From Tulasnella sp. 424 (taxonomy: Eukaryota; Basidiomycota; Agaricomycetes; Cantharellales; Tulasnellaceae), in NCBI GenBank assembly GCA_019633425.1, contig WSUB01000055.1, positions 124,001-188,000 on the forward strand: a stretch of DNA of 64,000 nt, written 5' to 3'. Positions 47,101 through 59,861 of this stretch are shown piece by piece (the first letter of the stretch is position 1; each line of letters starts with the position of its first letter). The position numbers were made by a program, and so were the translations under genes. The notes under the pieces were generated by a model, which was given only the letters and a program-made list of their open reading frames with translations, was not told where the DNA came from and ran no database searches.

Positions 47101-49320
47101 GCCGACATGTGAGGAGGAATTTGACGTTGATAGGGAGGAATGAGGAGTGCTGATCGATGAGCTTGACGAATCGCACGACGTTGGAGACATTCTCGCACTC
47201 GTCGAGAGCGTCTACAATAATAATGATGGGATGGGCATGGCCTTGCAGCTTGCCGAGCGATCCGACGAAGAGCGTCTTGAACTGCTGGTCAAGGCGTTCC
47301 TTTATGATGTCTTCGTTCTCCCTCACGCAATCCAGGATTGCGTTCTTCACTTCCGGGACCAAGCCCTTCCCCAGCTGCCTGACGAGGGCACAAATGAACT
47401 GATCATCCGACGCATTGTGACCCCGTCGGAAGTGAAAGATGGCGCAGGACCCCTTGGACGCCCACATGTGGGCAACCGTCGACGCGATCGTTGACTTCCC
47501 ATGTCCTGCCATTCCGCGAATCCAGAGAACACGCTCCGCTGAGGCCGAAGTATTTTTGATCCACTTGTTGATACGGTCCAAGATTTCCACTCTGGTGCCG
47601 GGCAGGCAAACGACATCGTCGATCGAGTTTCCTCTTGCCCCGTAACGTCCATCCCCGAGGCAACCAAGGAGACGATGTCTCTCAGCCCGTAGTTCCTTAT
47701 TTTCTAATTAAACGTGTCAAAACACTCCTTTTACAGAAGAAGACAATAAAACGTACTGAGTTCGATGACGAGATCGGTAGTTTTCAAGCTGACAAGGAGC
47801 TATTGTCGACACAAGTTACCCAACCGAACAACTGACAGGAGTCCGTAGCGTACCTGCGTTTCTTCCAGCGCAGATCGAACAGCATCTTGATGACTCTTGA
47901 GCTCCTCTGCGTGATCTCCCGCCAACAAGGCCTTCTTGAAGTGGCCCAAGGAATGCCATTGGCTGACTTTCTTCTCAATGAAACCAAGCTCCCTGGACGA
48001 TATGTCATCCTGCGACTCTAAGCTCCTGTGCGGAGAGAGCCGACCTACCTGTGCAGGTCCTGGATATGCGTAGCTATTACGTCTCCGTGCTCTGCATTCA
48101 ATTTGTTCTTGAAGTGTTCCAGGTATGTAGATAGCCTCGATGTGCGCGAAGCCAGCTCCTTGACGACGTCCTCGTTTTTGTCCATGGTCTGGGGGTACCA
48201 GGTTAGAGCGAAAAGAGAGAGAGCGAAGCGCGAAATTTTCACCTCGATCATATTGACAAACGCCAACCCTACTTTAGCAACGCCTCCTACGTAGCTGCCC
48301 ACGACGGGAATCGCTCCAGATACGACTTCTACGGCCTGGAAAGTTCTCCTTGCCACAGTGAGAGCTCCAGCTCGAACTTGATTAAGGGTTTCTTGATCCT
48401 TGGGAAGGTTCGATGGCAAGGCTCGGATTAGTGCTTGTTGACAGGTTGGATGTTCTGATACGAGGGTCTCCTCGACGGTCTTCGCCTGAAGACTCGAACA
48501 TCCCAACGGTCCCAAAGAGCCCTGGACCTCCAATATGGATATCTCTGACCGATTTTGATGATCCAAGGGCATTTCTGAAATTGTGACATCCCCGAGCGAG
48601 GTAGAATTTGCTGTCACATTAGTTGGTCTTCGTCGAACAAGTCTCAGGAAGCTCCTTACCTACCATAGTTACATTGTCTAAGCGACTCTGCAAGTATAGT
48701 TGAGCGATTTCATGACCCAACATAAAATATGGCTTTTTTATCCACTTACGCGAAGCGTTGTCGAGATATTCTCGATATCTTCCCGACCCGTCTCCAAAAT
48801 ATCGGTACATTTACTACGACGTAGCGAAGCAACACCATACTTAATCATATCCCGAAATCCTCTTTCCTTCTTTCCATACGTCTCCGACGCTTTCTTCAGA
48901 GTTGAGTACACGGCTTCTAGAACGCTGTCGGGGGATAGAGTTTAGTGCATTTCCCAGCCTACTTTCGGTCATACTGACTGGATGAACCGTTCGACAGTAT
49001 CTTTGATAGGGGCTACGTCCTGCGGAAGGTTGGGTAAGTTGTTGATAGTGCGTTGCAAGTTTTGGGCGGCATCTTCCGACTCAGGAGGCCAGTTGGTGTC
49101 CTAGGCAATCAGAATTGTGAGCGCCAACGAGTGTTGTGTATAACTGGCTAGGAGATTACCTTTAGGAGAGTCAATGCAGCACTTTTTGTGAGATCCAATT
49201 TGTCGCTGGGCTCTTGTGTTGAATTACTAGGTGTTGTAGACTGAGGAGATCGATCGGATGTTGCAGGCGGTTTTGGAGGCGGTCGGCTACGTATACCTGG
49301 GATGTCAATTTCGTCGACAT
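44174..49320 (-). CDS. NACHT-WD40 STAND protein (NLR-like), in-frame stop in WD repeat 7
   Basis: The start ATG at 49320 has a 24-nt first exon (MSTKLTSQ), a 56-bp intron and then STTPSNSTQEPSDK. The helical N-terminal part (QNLQRTINNLPNLPQDVAPIKDTVERF) is followed by a fungal STAND-type helical section (SGAIPVVGSYVGGVAKVGLAFVNMIE). NACHT: Walker A WIRGMAGHGKSTIAS, Walker B IIIIVDALDECEN, and FLLTCRPE. About ten WD40 repeats (44174-46030) carry recurring VxFSPDGKVLAS and VQLWDARTG. An Asp/Lys/Glu-rich insert (about 45600-45690) sits between repeats 1 and 2. TGA at 44789-44791 replaces the expected TGG in repeat 7 (AQL/DARTG), followed by 197 open codons. Such proteins act in fungal non-self recognition (HET-E class). 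The effector here is not identified. Confidence 0.85.
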
Positions 49321-49789
49321 GATTGCAGTGTACGAGAGGCGAGCTCAGAGAGGGATGTAGAAGGCGAGAAGTAAGGGTTGGGTGGTGGTGTGAAATACGA
49401 GCGCCCGACACAGCCTTGCTAGTGCGAGGTGAGGGACAAGAGACTTCGAGTGGAAGCGTCCATTCTCGGCCAGAATAGTGAGCCGCACGCACACTTTGAG
49501 GGAGATTCTGGAGACTTTTGCAAAAGCATCCGTATTCGAGCACATTAGAGTTATTCGAAACATCGTCAAAAGGTCATGGAGCAGTGTCAAACGACCCTTG
49601 ACATTCTCTGGCCATCGGGATCAACGCCGCGGCGGTGGTCGTGTGACAGGGGCGGCTGTGTCACGCATGGGTCTTCTTGCTTGATACAGAATTCTTCTTT
49701 AACTTTTGGTGACAGAGTCAACGTTATTTGAGGCCGGTACCCCACATATGAGTGGTACAGACAGCAGATGATTGGTTGTGATGCTGACA
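49321..49789. other. intergenic region
   Basis: Upstream region of the NACHT-WD40 gene. No gene is seen. Confidence 0.4.
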
Positions 49790-50290
49790 TGTCGATCCTG
49801 TCTTGCTGGACTCCACGAATGGATGGCAGCACATGCTTTGCATCTAAGATGGGAGTTGGCCCAAGATACGGCCTTTGGAGATTAGAGGAGACATTAGTTC
49901 CTACTTTCGGCGTTCAATGAGAACGCGAACCGAGTGACGAGCGAGTCCTCTAGCTCTCACCTCATCCATGGTCACAGGTTCTCCAATGAAAAATTCCAAC
50001 TCCAAAACAGTTTCTCCGGAAACGACCACTCAATTATGTATCCCGTCAGAATGAGAGGCGTTTCCAAGTTTCTTGCACGCCCACCTTCCGGCTGGGTTCG
50101 GGCAAGGTTTGTTTGGTCCGGCGAATACAACAAACAACGGAGAACCTTGAGTTCTGGAGAACGTGATTTGCTCGGGTGGCCGACAGCACCCGTGATCACA
50201 TTTCAGTCCCACCGTGGGCAGGTCCTCTGGTCTTCCTTAAGGAGTTCCAGCCGAAGCGCAACGGCGGTTACGGTCGAAAGTGATGGGTCA
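49790..50290 (-). pseudogene. degenerate third copy of the RBR genes (RING1 region)
   Basis: The minus strand aligns with gene B across the Ala-Leu-rich linker (GCCGTTGCGCTTCGG..., GGAAGACC), RING1 (TGTGATCACGGGTGCTGTCGG against TGCAATCACGCCTTCTGTCGG) and the following exon (TTGGAGTTGGAATT, ..GTTCTCATTGAACGCCGAAAG). A deletion removes the first RING1 cysteines and stops break the frame. It is therefore a relic, 9 kb from the intact pair and beyond the NLR gene. Confidence 0.75.
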
Positions 50291-50338
50291 ACTTAGGTCC
50301 TGTTCCGCAAAACTTTAGCGCAAAGACTAAAAAGTATT

Positions 50339-50412
50339 TGATCCGAGCCAGGTTCGAACTGACGACCGCCTGTGTGTTAGACAGAAGTGATAACCAACTA
50401 CACCATCGGACC
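50339..50412 (-). tRNA. tRNA-Val (AAC)
   Basis: A 74-nt cloverleaf starts GGTCCGATGGTGTAG at 50412. The acceptor GGTCCGA/TCGGATC pairs with one G-T. The anticodon loop CTAACAC carries AAC (Val), with stem TCTGT/ACAGG. The T arm has GTTCGAACC (B box). The discriminator is A73 and a TTTT terminator follows about 6 nt downstream. No intron. Confidence 0.9.
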
Positions 50413-50548
50413 GCGTTTCTGTGCAACGCTCTGGAACTTATCCAACGGGATCATCGGAGAAAGATCGGCTTTTCTCCCCCGACAACTCATTTGGGCTTAT
50501 CAGCCTCCACCAGCACTGTAGATCAGTAGGGCCCAGCTATGGATCCCA

Positions 50549-52341
50549 ATGAACCCGTGGCGCTTCTGGAGGCGTATGTGCAGTCGGCCTTATGGTGAGT
50601 CTGAAACGCTCAGTAAACCCACTGCACGCGTTGCGCCATCAGCAATTTTAATTCACCGTTTCGATTTCTCCTCCGTTAATTTTCAGGACGGTCCCAAGGA
50701 CTCTCGAGAGAACTTGGATAGAAAGCTTAAAGTTCTTCAGGAACTACGGAAGAAACTAGACACTCAGATCACCCAGACCGGTCGAGAACGAAATGTGACC
50801 GCGTCCCCCGTCTACCGACTTCCGTTGGAACTCTTGGCTCGAATTTTCTTCCTCACCCTTCCGGCACACGAAGCTCCCCATGGACCTACCCTCCAACGGC
50901 TGCGGCCTGTCTCCCATAGGTGGAAGGAGACAATCGATGGGGCGCCCTTATTGTGGCGACGGATCCACGGCCAGGACGGAATCAGTCACCTCAACCAGGC
51001 GCTTGTCAAATCCGCTGGTACACCTATGGACGTCTATTGGGATTCTCAGGACTCGACCAAGGTGAACTCCGAACAATTCTTCAGGACAATCGGAGGGACT
51101 GTCAGTCTATGGCGTTCCGCAACGCTCAGATTGGCAGAATCATCCCGAGGAAGTGTAGTTCGCCAGGTGCTCGAGACCAAGGGAGCACCTCTAATCGAGG
51201 AGCTATCACTCGTACTCCGTAGCCAAGCCGCTGCTCTAGAATGGATGGTTAGGCCGATCAATCTGTTTGGGGGCGTGCCTGCCCCACGACTTCGTGCGGT
51301 TTGGATATCCTATCTGCCAGTCGTCCTCACCTCCCCGGTCTTCTCTGGCTTGCAATTCCTTCATCTCCATTGTGTCTCCTCAACGCCAGCCAACGTGCTT
51401 CTCATTCTCCATAGATCGCCGGAGCTACGATCCCTCCTACTAGATCACGTCCACCCCGGGACAACCGGCTCATCCATCGGAATGATTGATGCAAGCGTTC
51501 ACCTCCCTAAGCTGGAAAAGCTGCACATCTATGGAACTTCCATCCAGTATGCCCGGTGTATTCTGGAGAGCGTCGACGCGCCGAATTGCGACAACTTCCA
51601 CCTTGCAACCCAGCTCGGGTCGGCCTTTCCTCATCCCGCTCTTCCCCCTTCAGAGCTATCTCAGTTCAAGGCGGCCGTGAAAAGAGAGTGTGGTCAATAT
51701 CTATCAACATTAAAGTACCCGGATATTACAAGGTGGCGTGCAAGGGAACAAGTTGCGTCTCACTAGAAGTGGGTTCGGAACTGGCGCTCTCCCACCGCAT
51801 AGACTGGTTGAATGGCGTTGTTGGGTCCGACCCTTCTGTGCCGACCTCCTTGCTTTTCGAGGACTGTGACTTCTACCACTCAGCCTCCACCTTCCAATCG
51901 TTGTTACCAGTTCTCGAACAGGTCCGAGGCGTAAGCGACATCGTCGTCGCTCGTGATTGCACCAATTCGCACCATTTTATGACCAACCTTTCAGACCCAA
52001 ACATTGACACCAACGGGGTTCTCTGTAACCGTTGGCCGAACGTCAAGAAAGTTAGGATCAATACTTCGGCGTCTTTCCTTCTTCCTTCCCTCCTTGACAT
52101 GGTGAAGAGTAGAGCGACTGTCCACGAAATACGGATGTCAACCGGGAGCCCAGGGTGCACGGCTATTCATGAGCTGTATTTTGGGGAACGGCTATCCAAC
52201 TTGCCCCCGGTTGATAGGGCCACCCTGAAACAGCTACGATCGATTCAAGCAGCCCTTGTCAATGGGACCGTATATCGGTATGGTATACCCGTTGCCAAAT
52301 TGCATGTTCCCATGAGGCCAGACTATTATACAAGCAGCTAG
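50549..52341 (+). CDS. F-box protein with leucine-rich-type C-terminus, frame break inside
   Basis: The coiled-coil start (ENLDRKLKVLQELRKKLD) leads to the F-box LPLELLARIFFLTLPAHE with VSHRWKETIDGAPLLW, the usual Agaricomycete F-box layout. LRR-like strands follow (IEELSLVLRSQAA, PKLEKLHIYG). The frame changes near 51675-51690 at GTGAAAAGAGAG: upstream it reads SQFKAAVKR and downstream VWSISINIKVPGYYKVAC, to the stop at 52339-52341. No convincing intron fits. It is therefore a one-base indel (mutation or sequencing error), and the original start frame stops at 51766. The start is uncertain (50549, or 50539 with an intron). F-box proteins recruit substrates to SCF ubiquitin ligases. Confidence 0.75.
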
Positions 52342-53178
52342 TTTTTGACGTCTCTATCCTACATCAATTCCAAAAGTACCACACCGCCGAAGTTGCGTTA
52401 ATGCGGATTATGTATTCTTGTCAAGTGCATCATTTCAAAAATGTAATGACTCTATCACATCGGTGCACCTTCTTGGCCTTCCGGCAAGTGAGCTGTTCAA
52501 AATATTATGAAATACATATTGTACTGTACGAACTGTGGCGAACAACTTGATCCTGAACGCAATAACGTCATTCCTTGCCTTGCTTCTTCAAACCCACTCA
52601 TTCAGCATCCAAATTCACAACGCTTGGCTCACCCAGTATACCGTTTGGCACTAATCATGCTTCCAACTCGTCGTTGACACGCGAGCACGCAATCCTTCCT
52701 AGTCTCCACGAGGCGGCGAGATATCTCACAATATTGATCACTTTCGCCCCTCAACGGTGCCAACTTATCGAAGAACCTCATGTCGTTACAAAAGCTCCTA
52801 GCAGTTCCATCTGTCTTCTAGTCGTGCTTTGAGAGTCTTCAGCTTCTTCAGGCAGCCCTGTCGTATGGCGTAGAGCCCCGTTGCGGCGTTGTTCATAAAT
52901 TGGGTATACTGTGTAGCAAGCAGTGATCCGCGTAGATGCTCAGAGTATGACCTAGTGCGATCTCAAAAAAAAAGAAAAAGTATTATGATCTTGTTCTCTC
53001 CGTTGTAATGCCTTTCTGCTCCTGTCCGCCTTTGTTGGCGTTTGTCTTCACTCACCGAGAAGACCGGGGAGGCGCGAGAAACGGCGTTTCGCAGCAGTCC
53101 GCATCAGCACTGTGCCGTCATCCCTTGACCTGCAACCTAGCACGCTGTTCGCCAAGCCTGCTCGCTCCCTCTAACGAC
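52342..53178. other. intergenic region
   Basis: No recognised gene between the F-box and EH-domain genes. An A-rich run (AAAAAAAAAGAAAAAG) near 52966 could be promoter-associated. Confidence 0.5.
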
Positions 53179-54842
53179 ATGTCGATACGAGACCGAGTTA
53201 GAGCGCTCGAACAGGCAGCTGCAGCATCTTCAAGCACACCCCCATCAAGACCGTCGCTCCCTTCTCCTAGAACTTCCCTCACTTTCTCTTCAGACGATGC
53301 ACTGACAGCTGCGTCAAGTTCCGCCCCAGCTTCCCCAAAACAACAGTCCAGTATCCTGGACGACTTGGACTCGTTCGTCTTCGCGGGCCCACCTTCCTCA
53401 TCTTCTTCACCAGGTTCTGCTTCTCTGTCCCCCCATCGACCGAACCAGCCACCACCGGTGCCTGTTAAGCCCCGAGGCATTTCCGCAAATGCCTCTCGAC
53501 CCACGTCGCCTCTAGGACAGAGCCCGCAGCAGCAGCCTCTCATCAGCTTCACCTCGCCGCCGAGGTCAGTCAGGAGCGGGCTGGATGGGGAAAGGGGAGG
53601 AGGCACCGTGGTCCCACCAAATTTACCCCCAAGAAAAGTGCCATCAAATCAGTCGCTCAATTCGAGCGGAGTTGCTCCGCCCCCTTTACCAAGGAGGAGC
53701 AGTCCCAGTGCATCTCCTGGTCCTAATGGCGGTGGCATGAGGCGATCGGATTCGTTGACGATCGAGGCCGCGGCGGAGGCATTTGGTAGCGGGAGAACTT
53801 CCAGGCATACACACGCCTCGTCCACTTCGTCATTTCAATCGCTTTCTCTATCCGATAATGACCAAAACGAGCACGATGATGTGCTTTCCATCGATGACAG
53901 CACTGCTACGCTGTCATCCTTGACTCCGAGTCTCTCAAAGCTCGATGGATCTCGCACTGGCAAGTCCATCCCACCCCCAGTTCCGCAGCGGCCCATCTTG
54001 CGGCAATCATCCGGCTCATCGAGCAGCTCGTCTTCTCATCCCTCTCTGAAAACGACAAGCCAGTCGACTGCCAAAGTCTCTGGCTTCTTCACGCAAGCTC
54101 CAATTCAACAAAACCTACCTTACCAAGTCCGTCGCGCAGCTCCTCCGCCTCCACTAAAGCCATCAGCCGCTTCTTCGGGATCCTTCCCTTCACCCTCTTT
54201 CACTGCATCTTCGGCCGCTCTATCTCGAAAACCACCTCCGCCACCTATGGCTGGGCTGTCACCAGGTCCGTCATCGGCTTCGACTGTAATGGCCTCCCCA
54301 GCGCCGGGCGGGAGGAGAAGAGCTCCTATCCCGCCTCCGGCTCGTGCTCGGTACGAGGATCTCTTTGACCGGAACCTCAAACAAGCCCAGCAGCATGTCC
54401 AACAACGTGACCTGCTTGCACCGTCACCAGAGCTCCCTCCACGCCCGCCACCTCGGAGCCGGCCAGGATGGAGAGGAACATCGATCGACCTTGGCACCAC
54501 TGCTCAAGATGAATCTAGTATTAAAGAGAACGAGAACAAGTTGCATGGACAAGTCGTTCGCAGGATATGGAATTGCTCCAAGTTGGACAAGAGGGCCTTG
54601 AAGGACATTTGGTCAGTGGTGTCCGTTCGCCAGGAGTTGTAACTCTGAAGCTGACTTGATATCTATTGATACCTGCTCTTACCAACAGGAGTGATTGCGA
54701 TCCCGCAGGCAACGGTTACATAGACCGCGAGGCCTTCGTTCAAGGGATGTGGAGAATCGACGAGGAGTTGGCCAGAAAGAATGCTCTCAAACGCGGTGTC
54801 TTGCAAGGTCGCTCAGTCTCAGGAACTGCATTTAGACGGTAA
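53179..54842 (+). CDS. IRS4: Irs4/Tax4-like EH-domain protein
   Basis: A disordered Ser/Pro-rich body carries several proline motifs (PPPVPVKP, PPPLPRR, PPPVPQRP), suited to SH3 partners. A C-terminal EH domain is split by one intron (54612-54688): VRRIWNCSKLDKRALKDIW joins SDCDPAGNGYIDREAFVQGMWRIDEEL. Irs4/Tax4 in yeast recruits the Inp51 PIP2 phosphatase and also affects autophagy and the cell wall. Domain order and length (about 530 residues) fit. The start at 53179 (MSIRDRVRALEQ) is preferred, because the helix after it is a normal N-terminus and upstream sequence lacks features. The stop is TAA 54840-54842. Confidence 0.85.
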
Positions 54843-55634
54843 TCGTCATCGTTCAAAACCACGGTCTCAAGCTTTGGAAACACCTTGATATATGGTCGCA
54901 ACTCGTCGCGCTCGTCTTGCTCAAGTAGTCGAACAACCATTACTTTACGTGCACTCTGTCCTAATATCCGTATACCCAGCAACCTGCTACTCCATTAAAG
55001 CTACGAAATCGCCGCGACGAATGTTGAAGCGAGGGCCTCTTGTTTTCGTTCACGTGTAATATATAATTAATCGTTGACCATACAGAAAGTGTGTATAAGA
55101 ACGGTCTCGTTGGATGGGGAGGTCGGAATTAGTACAAGAATGCATGGTCCACTTCAGGCAAACGTTTGCCTTTCAAGGCGGCTGGCGACTGAAGTTCAAG
55201 GACCGCTGCAAGCGTCCCGGTAATGCATGGGTTTAAGATGAGAGCTCCCCAACCCAACTCGCAGCGGCATGTGGGTAAAGAGACTACGAAACTAAGAGCT
55301 GGCAGAGGTTGATGTTGTAGAAGGAGGCTGCTGGGGAGGGAGACTTTCCGAAAGGGCGGACAGAAAGCGCCGAGGTATTCCGCCGTCCATTAGACACTCG
55401 CGAGCGGTCTCAAGTATAAGAGTACTTTATCTCATAGAGATGTAAATTGGGCTCGTGTCTCCTAACAATAAAATTCTTCTTTCCTGAACGGGGGGATCTA
55501 CGCCACTTCGGGTCTTGTGAGTCGGAGACCTCCCGCTTACGTGCGAGTCGCCGTTACTCTCCAGTCTAAACCACAACCGCCCTGTGCTCGGGTGTGGTCA
55601 TCTCAGTCATCCTCCACCACGTACCACCACCAAT
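54843..55634. other. intergenic region
   Basis: About 800 bp between the EH-domain gene and UPF1. No gene or RNA gene is recognised. Confidence 0.5.
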
Positions 55635-58600
55635 ATGGATTCGACTTTCGACCAATTTCAGTCTTACAATGACACGATGTCCCAATATGGGCCTATGGAC
55701 GATACGATGTCCATCATCTCAGGCTTCACGAGCAACAGGACCGACCCCCGCTCGCAGTTAGATGCCACTTCAGTAGCATTCGATCGACTTTCCCTTATGG
55801 ATGGAGATGTCGCTACTCCACACGGGGATAGGTCCTACAGAAATGGCTTTGGCGGGGCAGGCATTGGTTACGTGGGCAAGGTCGAGGACGATGGCGAGAG
55901 CGTCTTGGAGGAGACAAAAGTTGAAAAGCAGGTTGACCTGCCCCCTCATGCTTGCAGGTAGGCCTATTTCATGCGTCCGCTCTTCTTGAATGCCGCTTAT
56001 GCCCTTCATTCATGCTAGTTATTGCGGTATACATTCCCCCGCGAGCGTCGTCAAGTGCACCATTTGTAACAAGTGGTTCTGCAACTCTCGAGGAAACACA
56101 TCGGCTTCCCATATCGTCAACCACTTGGTCCGCGCCAAGCATAAAGAGGTTATTCTCCATGGTGATAGTCCTTTGGGAGAAACCGCGCCCGAGTGCTACA
56201 ACTGTGGTAGCAAGAACGTCTTCATGCTCGGCTTTATTCCTGCAAAGAGTGATACAGTAGTGGTTCTGCTATGTCGGTCAGTTAATAATGCGCGCGATGA
56301 TCCGGCAAGTATCCTCGGCTAACGCTCTCATCGAATCTAGTCAACCATGCGCCGCCATCTCCAAGGACATCTCGTGGAACGCCTCGCTGTGGGCGCCTCT
56401 AATTGACGATCGCTCCTTCCTATCTTGGCTCGTACCTCCACCAAGCGAAGCCGAACAGTTACGCGCCCGCCAAATCACGTTCAACCAAATCTCCAAGCTC
56501 GAAGACCTCTGGAGAGAGAACGCCAACGCCAAGCTGGAGGATATCGAAAAACCAGGAGTTGATGATGAACCTCAACCCGTCCAGCTTCGCTACGAAGACG
56601 CATACCAGTACCAAAACATCTTCGGCCCTCTGGTCAAGATTGAGGCGGATTACGACAAGCGCGTGAAGGAGTCTCAAACCCAGACAGACATTGTCATTCG
56701 ATGGGATGTGGGTTTGAATCAGAAGCGGGTGGCCTGGTTTGTGCTTCCAAAGTTGGAGAGTGGCGAAGTACGCTTGGCTGTGGGAGACGAACTTCGGCTT
56801 CGCTATCAAGGCGAACTGCAAGGTCCTTGGGAAGGGACTGGTCATGTCATCAAGGTTCCAAACAGTACGTCCATTGATACTTGTTGATGTTTAAAGATTG
56901 CGGAGACTGAATCTTCACGTTACTAGATGTCTCTGATGAGATTGGTCTCGAGCTCCGTCGCAACGACCAGGTTCCGACTCAATGCACGCACAACTTCACG
57001 GTCGACTTTGTATGGAAGTCCACCAGCTTTGATCGAATGCAACTCGCTATGAAGACCTTTGCCATCGACGAGAAGAGCGTCAGCGGATACATTGTAGGTG
57101 CAATGACGGAATTCCTCTGACGCGAACTAACGTCCTGCCCCTAGTATCACAAATTACTTGGCCATGACCTTGAGCCGCAAGTCTTGAAGACGCAAATGCC
57201 GAAACGGTACGAATAATGGCCCCTCCAGAGAACTACATTCATTTCTAATGCTCGTTCTTGTGTTAGATTCTCCGCTCCTGGACTCCCAGAACTTAACCAT
57301 TCTCAGATGTTTGCAGTGAAGAGCGTCTTGCAAAAACCTCTCAGTCTCATTCAAGTAAGTCGAACTTTGCATCTTGCTAAGGTGACGCCGAACTAATGCG
57401 GTGAGCTGCAGGGACCTCCTGGTACCGGCAAGACCGTGACATCAGCCTCTATTGTTTATCACCTGGCAAAGATGAACCCTGGTCAAGTCCTCGTCTGCGC
57501 TCCAAGTAATGTCGCCGTCGACCAGCTCACCGAGAAAATCCACATGACGGGTCTCAAAGTCGTTCGCCTGACTGCCAAGTCACGAGAAGCACTTGTCTCG
57601 CCAATATCGTTCCTGACACTGCACTGCCAAGTTTCCAACAACACCGCCCACGTTGAGCTCCAGAAACTCATCCAGCTGAAGAACGAGCAGGGAGAACTGA
57701 GCCAGTCCGACGAACGGAAGTACAAGGCGTTGAAGAAGGCTTGCGAGAGGGAGATATTGGCTGCTGCGGACGTGATCTGCACGACTTGCGTCGGATGTGG
57801 AGACCCACGGTTGTCAAAGAGCAAGTTCAGGACGGTATTGATCGATGAGGCTACTCAAGCGGCGGAACCTGGTGAGCTGCCTTTTGTTGACTTGTTGGGA
57901 TACCTGGCTAATCCATCGACGTCTAGAATGTATGATCCCCCTCGTTATGGGTTGCAAGCAAGTAGTCCTCGTTGGCGACCATCAGGTGAACCAAATTATT
58001 TCTGAAGTATAACCTCCCTTGCTGACTCCGTGGATCGTATAGCAACTTGGCCCAGTCATTATGAACAAGAAAGCCGCCCGCGCCGGTTTGACTCAATCTC
58101 TGTTCGAGCGCTTGGTCGTTTTGGGCAACCGCCCTATCCGTCTTCAAGTCCAATACCGAATGCACCCTTGCCTCTCGGAATTCCCTTCGAACATGTTCTA
58201 TGAAGGCACGCTCCAAAACGGTGTTACTGCTCCTGAGCGCTTGAGGAAGAACGTCGACTTCCCTTGGCCTGTGCCGGACACTCCAATGTTCTTCTATCAG
58301 AATCTCGGCCAAGAGGAAATTTCCTCGAGCGGTACAAGTTTCCTTAACAGGTTCGTTTGACCTCTTACCTTATGACATGAATCGTCGACCTAACCTATCC
58401 GACTATTTATGTCTCTTCTAGGACTGAGGCTGCAAATGTTGAAAAGATCGTGACCAAGTTCTTCCGAGCTGGCGTGGTGCCTAGTCAAATCGGCATTGTC
58501 ACCCCGTACGAAGGCCAGCGCTCTTACGTCGTCAACTACATGCAATTCAACGGCTCTTTGAAGAAGGATCTCTACAAAGAAATCGAGGTCGCTAGCGTTG

Positions 58601-59479
58601 ACGCCTTCCAAGGACGGGAGAAAGATTACATCATCCTCAGCTGCGTTCGTAGTAACGAACACCAAGGCATTGGTTTCTTGAGCGATCCTCGGCGGTTGAA
58701 TGTCGCCTTGACTCGAGCCAAGTACGGTGTCGTCATTTTGGGTAATCCAAAGGTTCTGAGCAAGGTATGTAACTGGCTGTCGCCTTTCCTCCAGCACACG
58801 AGCTAAAATCAGTCCGGTCCCATAGCACCCGCTTTGGCACTACCTCCTCACACATTACAAGGAACGCCAGTGTCTCGTGGATGGGCCTTTAAGCAACCTT
58901 CAACCTAGCATGATTCAATTCAGCAAGCCACGGCGTGCCCTGAACAAGAACCTCGATCAGTACCGCCGCCACGAAGTCAGCGCTCGGGAGGCTTTGGCTT
59001 CTGTTCCTGCACCAGGCCGGTCGGGCACCCCCAGCCGATTCGATTCGTCGTTCTTCCGGACACATGATCCAACGAACTACATCCCAACCGACCTCCAGTC
59101 CCAGGCGACCTATTCTTCGGGTATCCCTGCTTTCGCCGCAGGCGGAGCACCCTATTCTCAGGTTCCGAGAGGCACGGCCGGAGCAAAGCGAGGTGGATTC
59201 GGTGGATATGCCAGCTCGGTTATATCGCAAGATGTCGGCTCTGGTGCCCTCAACGACACCGCCAGCGTTATTGGAAGCTCTATCGCCTCATCACGCGATA
59301 ACATCTCGTACACCCAGTCAGACCGTCTGCGCCGCCGGCTATCACAAGGATCCCTCGCTGCTAGCTCGGAGTTGGGTAGCTTCGCCGCATCTGACTACAA
59401 GAGTCAAGACGAGGCATTGGACTTGGACGACGTGCGGTCGCAATACTCGCAGAGCCAATCGGGAGTGACGGAGTTTTAG
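55635..59479 (+). CDS. UPF1: UPF1 (NAM7), ATP-dependent RNA helicase of nonsense-mediated decay
   Basis: An SF1 RNA helicase, cytoplasmic, central to NMD. The N-terminal CH domain has its zinc ligands in [37 protein letters not shown] and CYNCGS. Helicase motifs: Walker A GPPGTGKT (split by an intron just before it, near 57411), [37 protein letters not shown] and [19 protein letters not shown]. The C-terminal tail is Ser/Gln-rich ([10 protein letters not shown]), as is usual for phospho-sites. Introns are numerous, for example near 55958, 56277, 56866, 57095 and 58350. Start [13 protein letters not shown] at 55635, stop TAG at 59477-59479. No lesion is seen. Confidence 0.95.
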
Positions 59480-59861
59480 GAGGTAGTCGGCGCGCTATCG
59501 ACGACATGGATGTCCGACATCGGATAGCACACCACCTCTGCAAGCGCTGGCGGTTCGGTTCAAGGCAGGCCATGGCAAGGTCGATCGAGGTTGCAACCTA
59601 CTCCGAGTTCGCGGTACCGCCACGACCCTCATAAAGCCCGCGGTACCGTGATGAGATATGGAGATCCCTGCGGAGCATTTTGACCTGTGGTATTACTCCA
59701 GTTCCGCATACGATTGAGTTTAAGTGTTGATGTTCAAGTTAGTTAGATTTAGCTGGTGTTTTTGTGGTAGAATTACATGACCAAATGTTGACCTCGCGTT
59801 TCATGAACGCGCCAACCACCTTCAGTTCAACTCTCGCTCGCGAAGCAAACCAGCATCCTCA
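59480..59861. other. UPF1 3' flank
   Basis: It contains no gene. It probably holds the UPF1 terminator and the promoter of the next gene. Confidence 0.4.

Noticed and set aside
53118..53606. Minus-strand frame over the EH-domain gene
   Set aside because: Shadow of a proline/serine-rich region; no family features.
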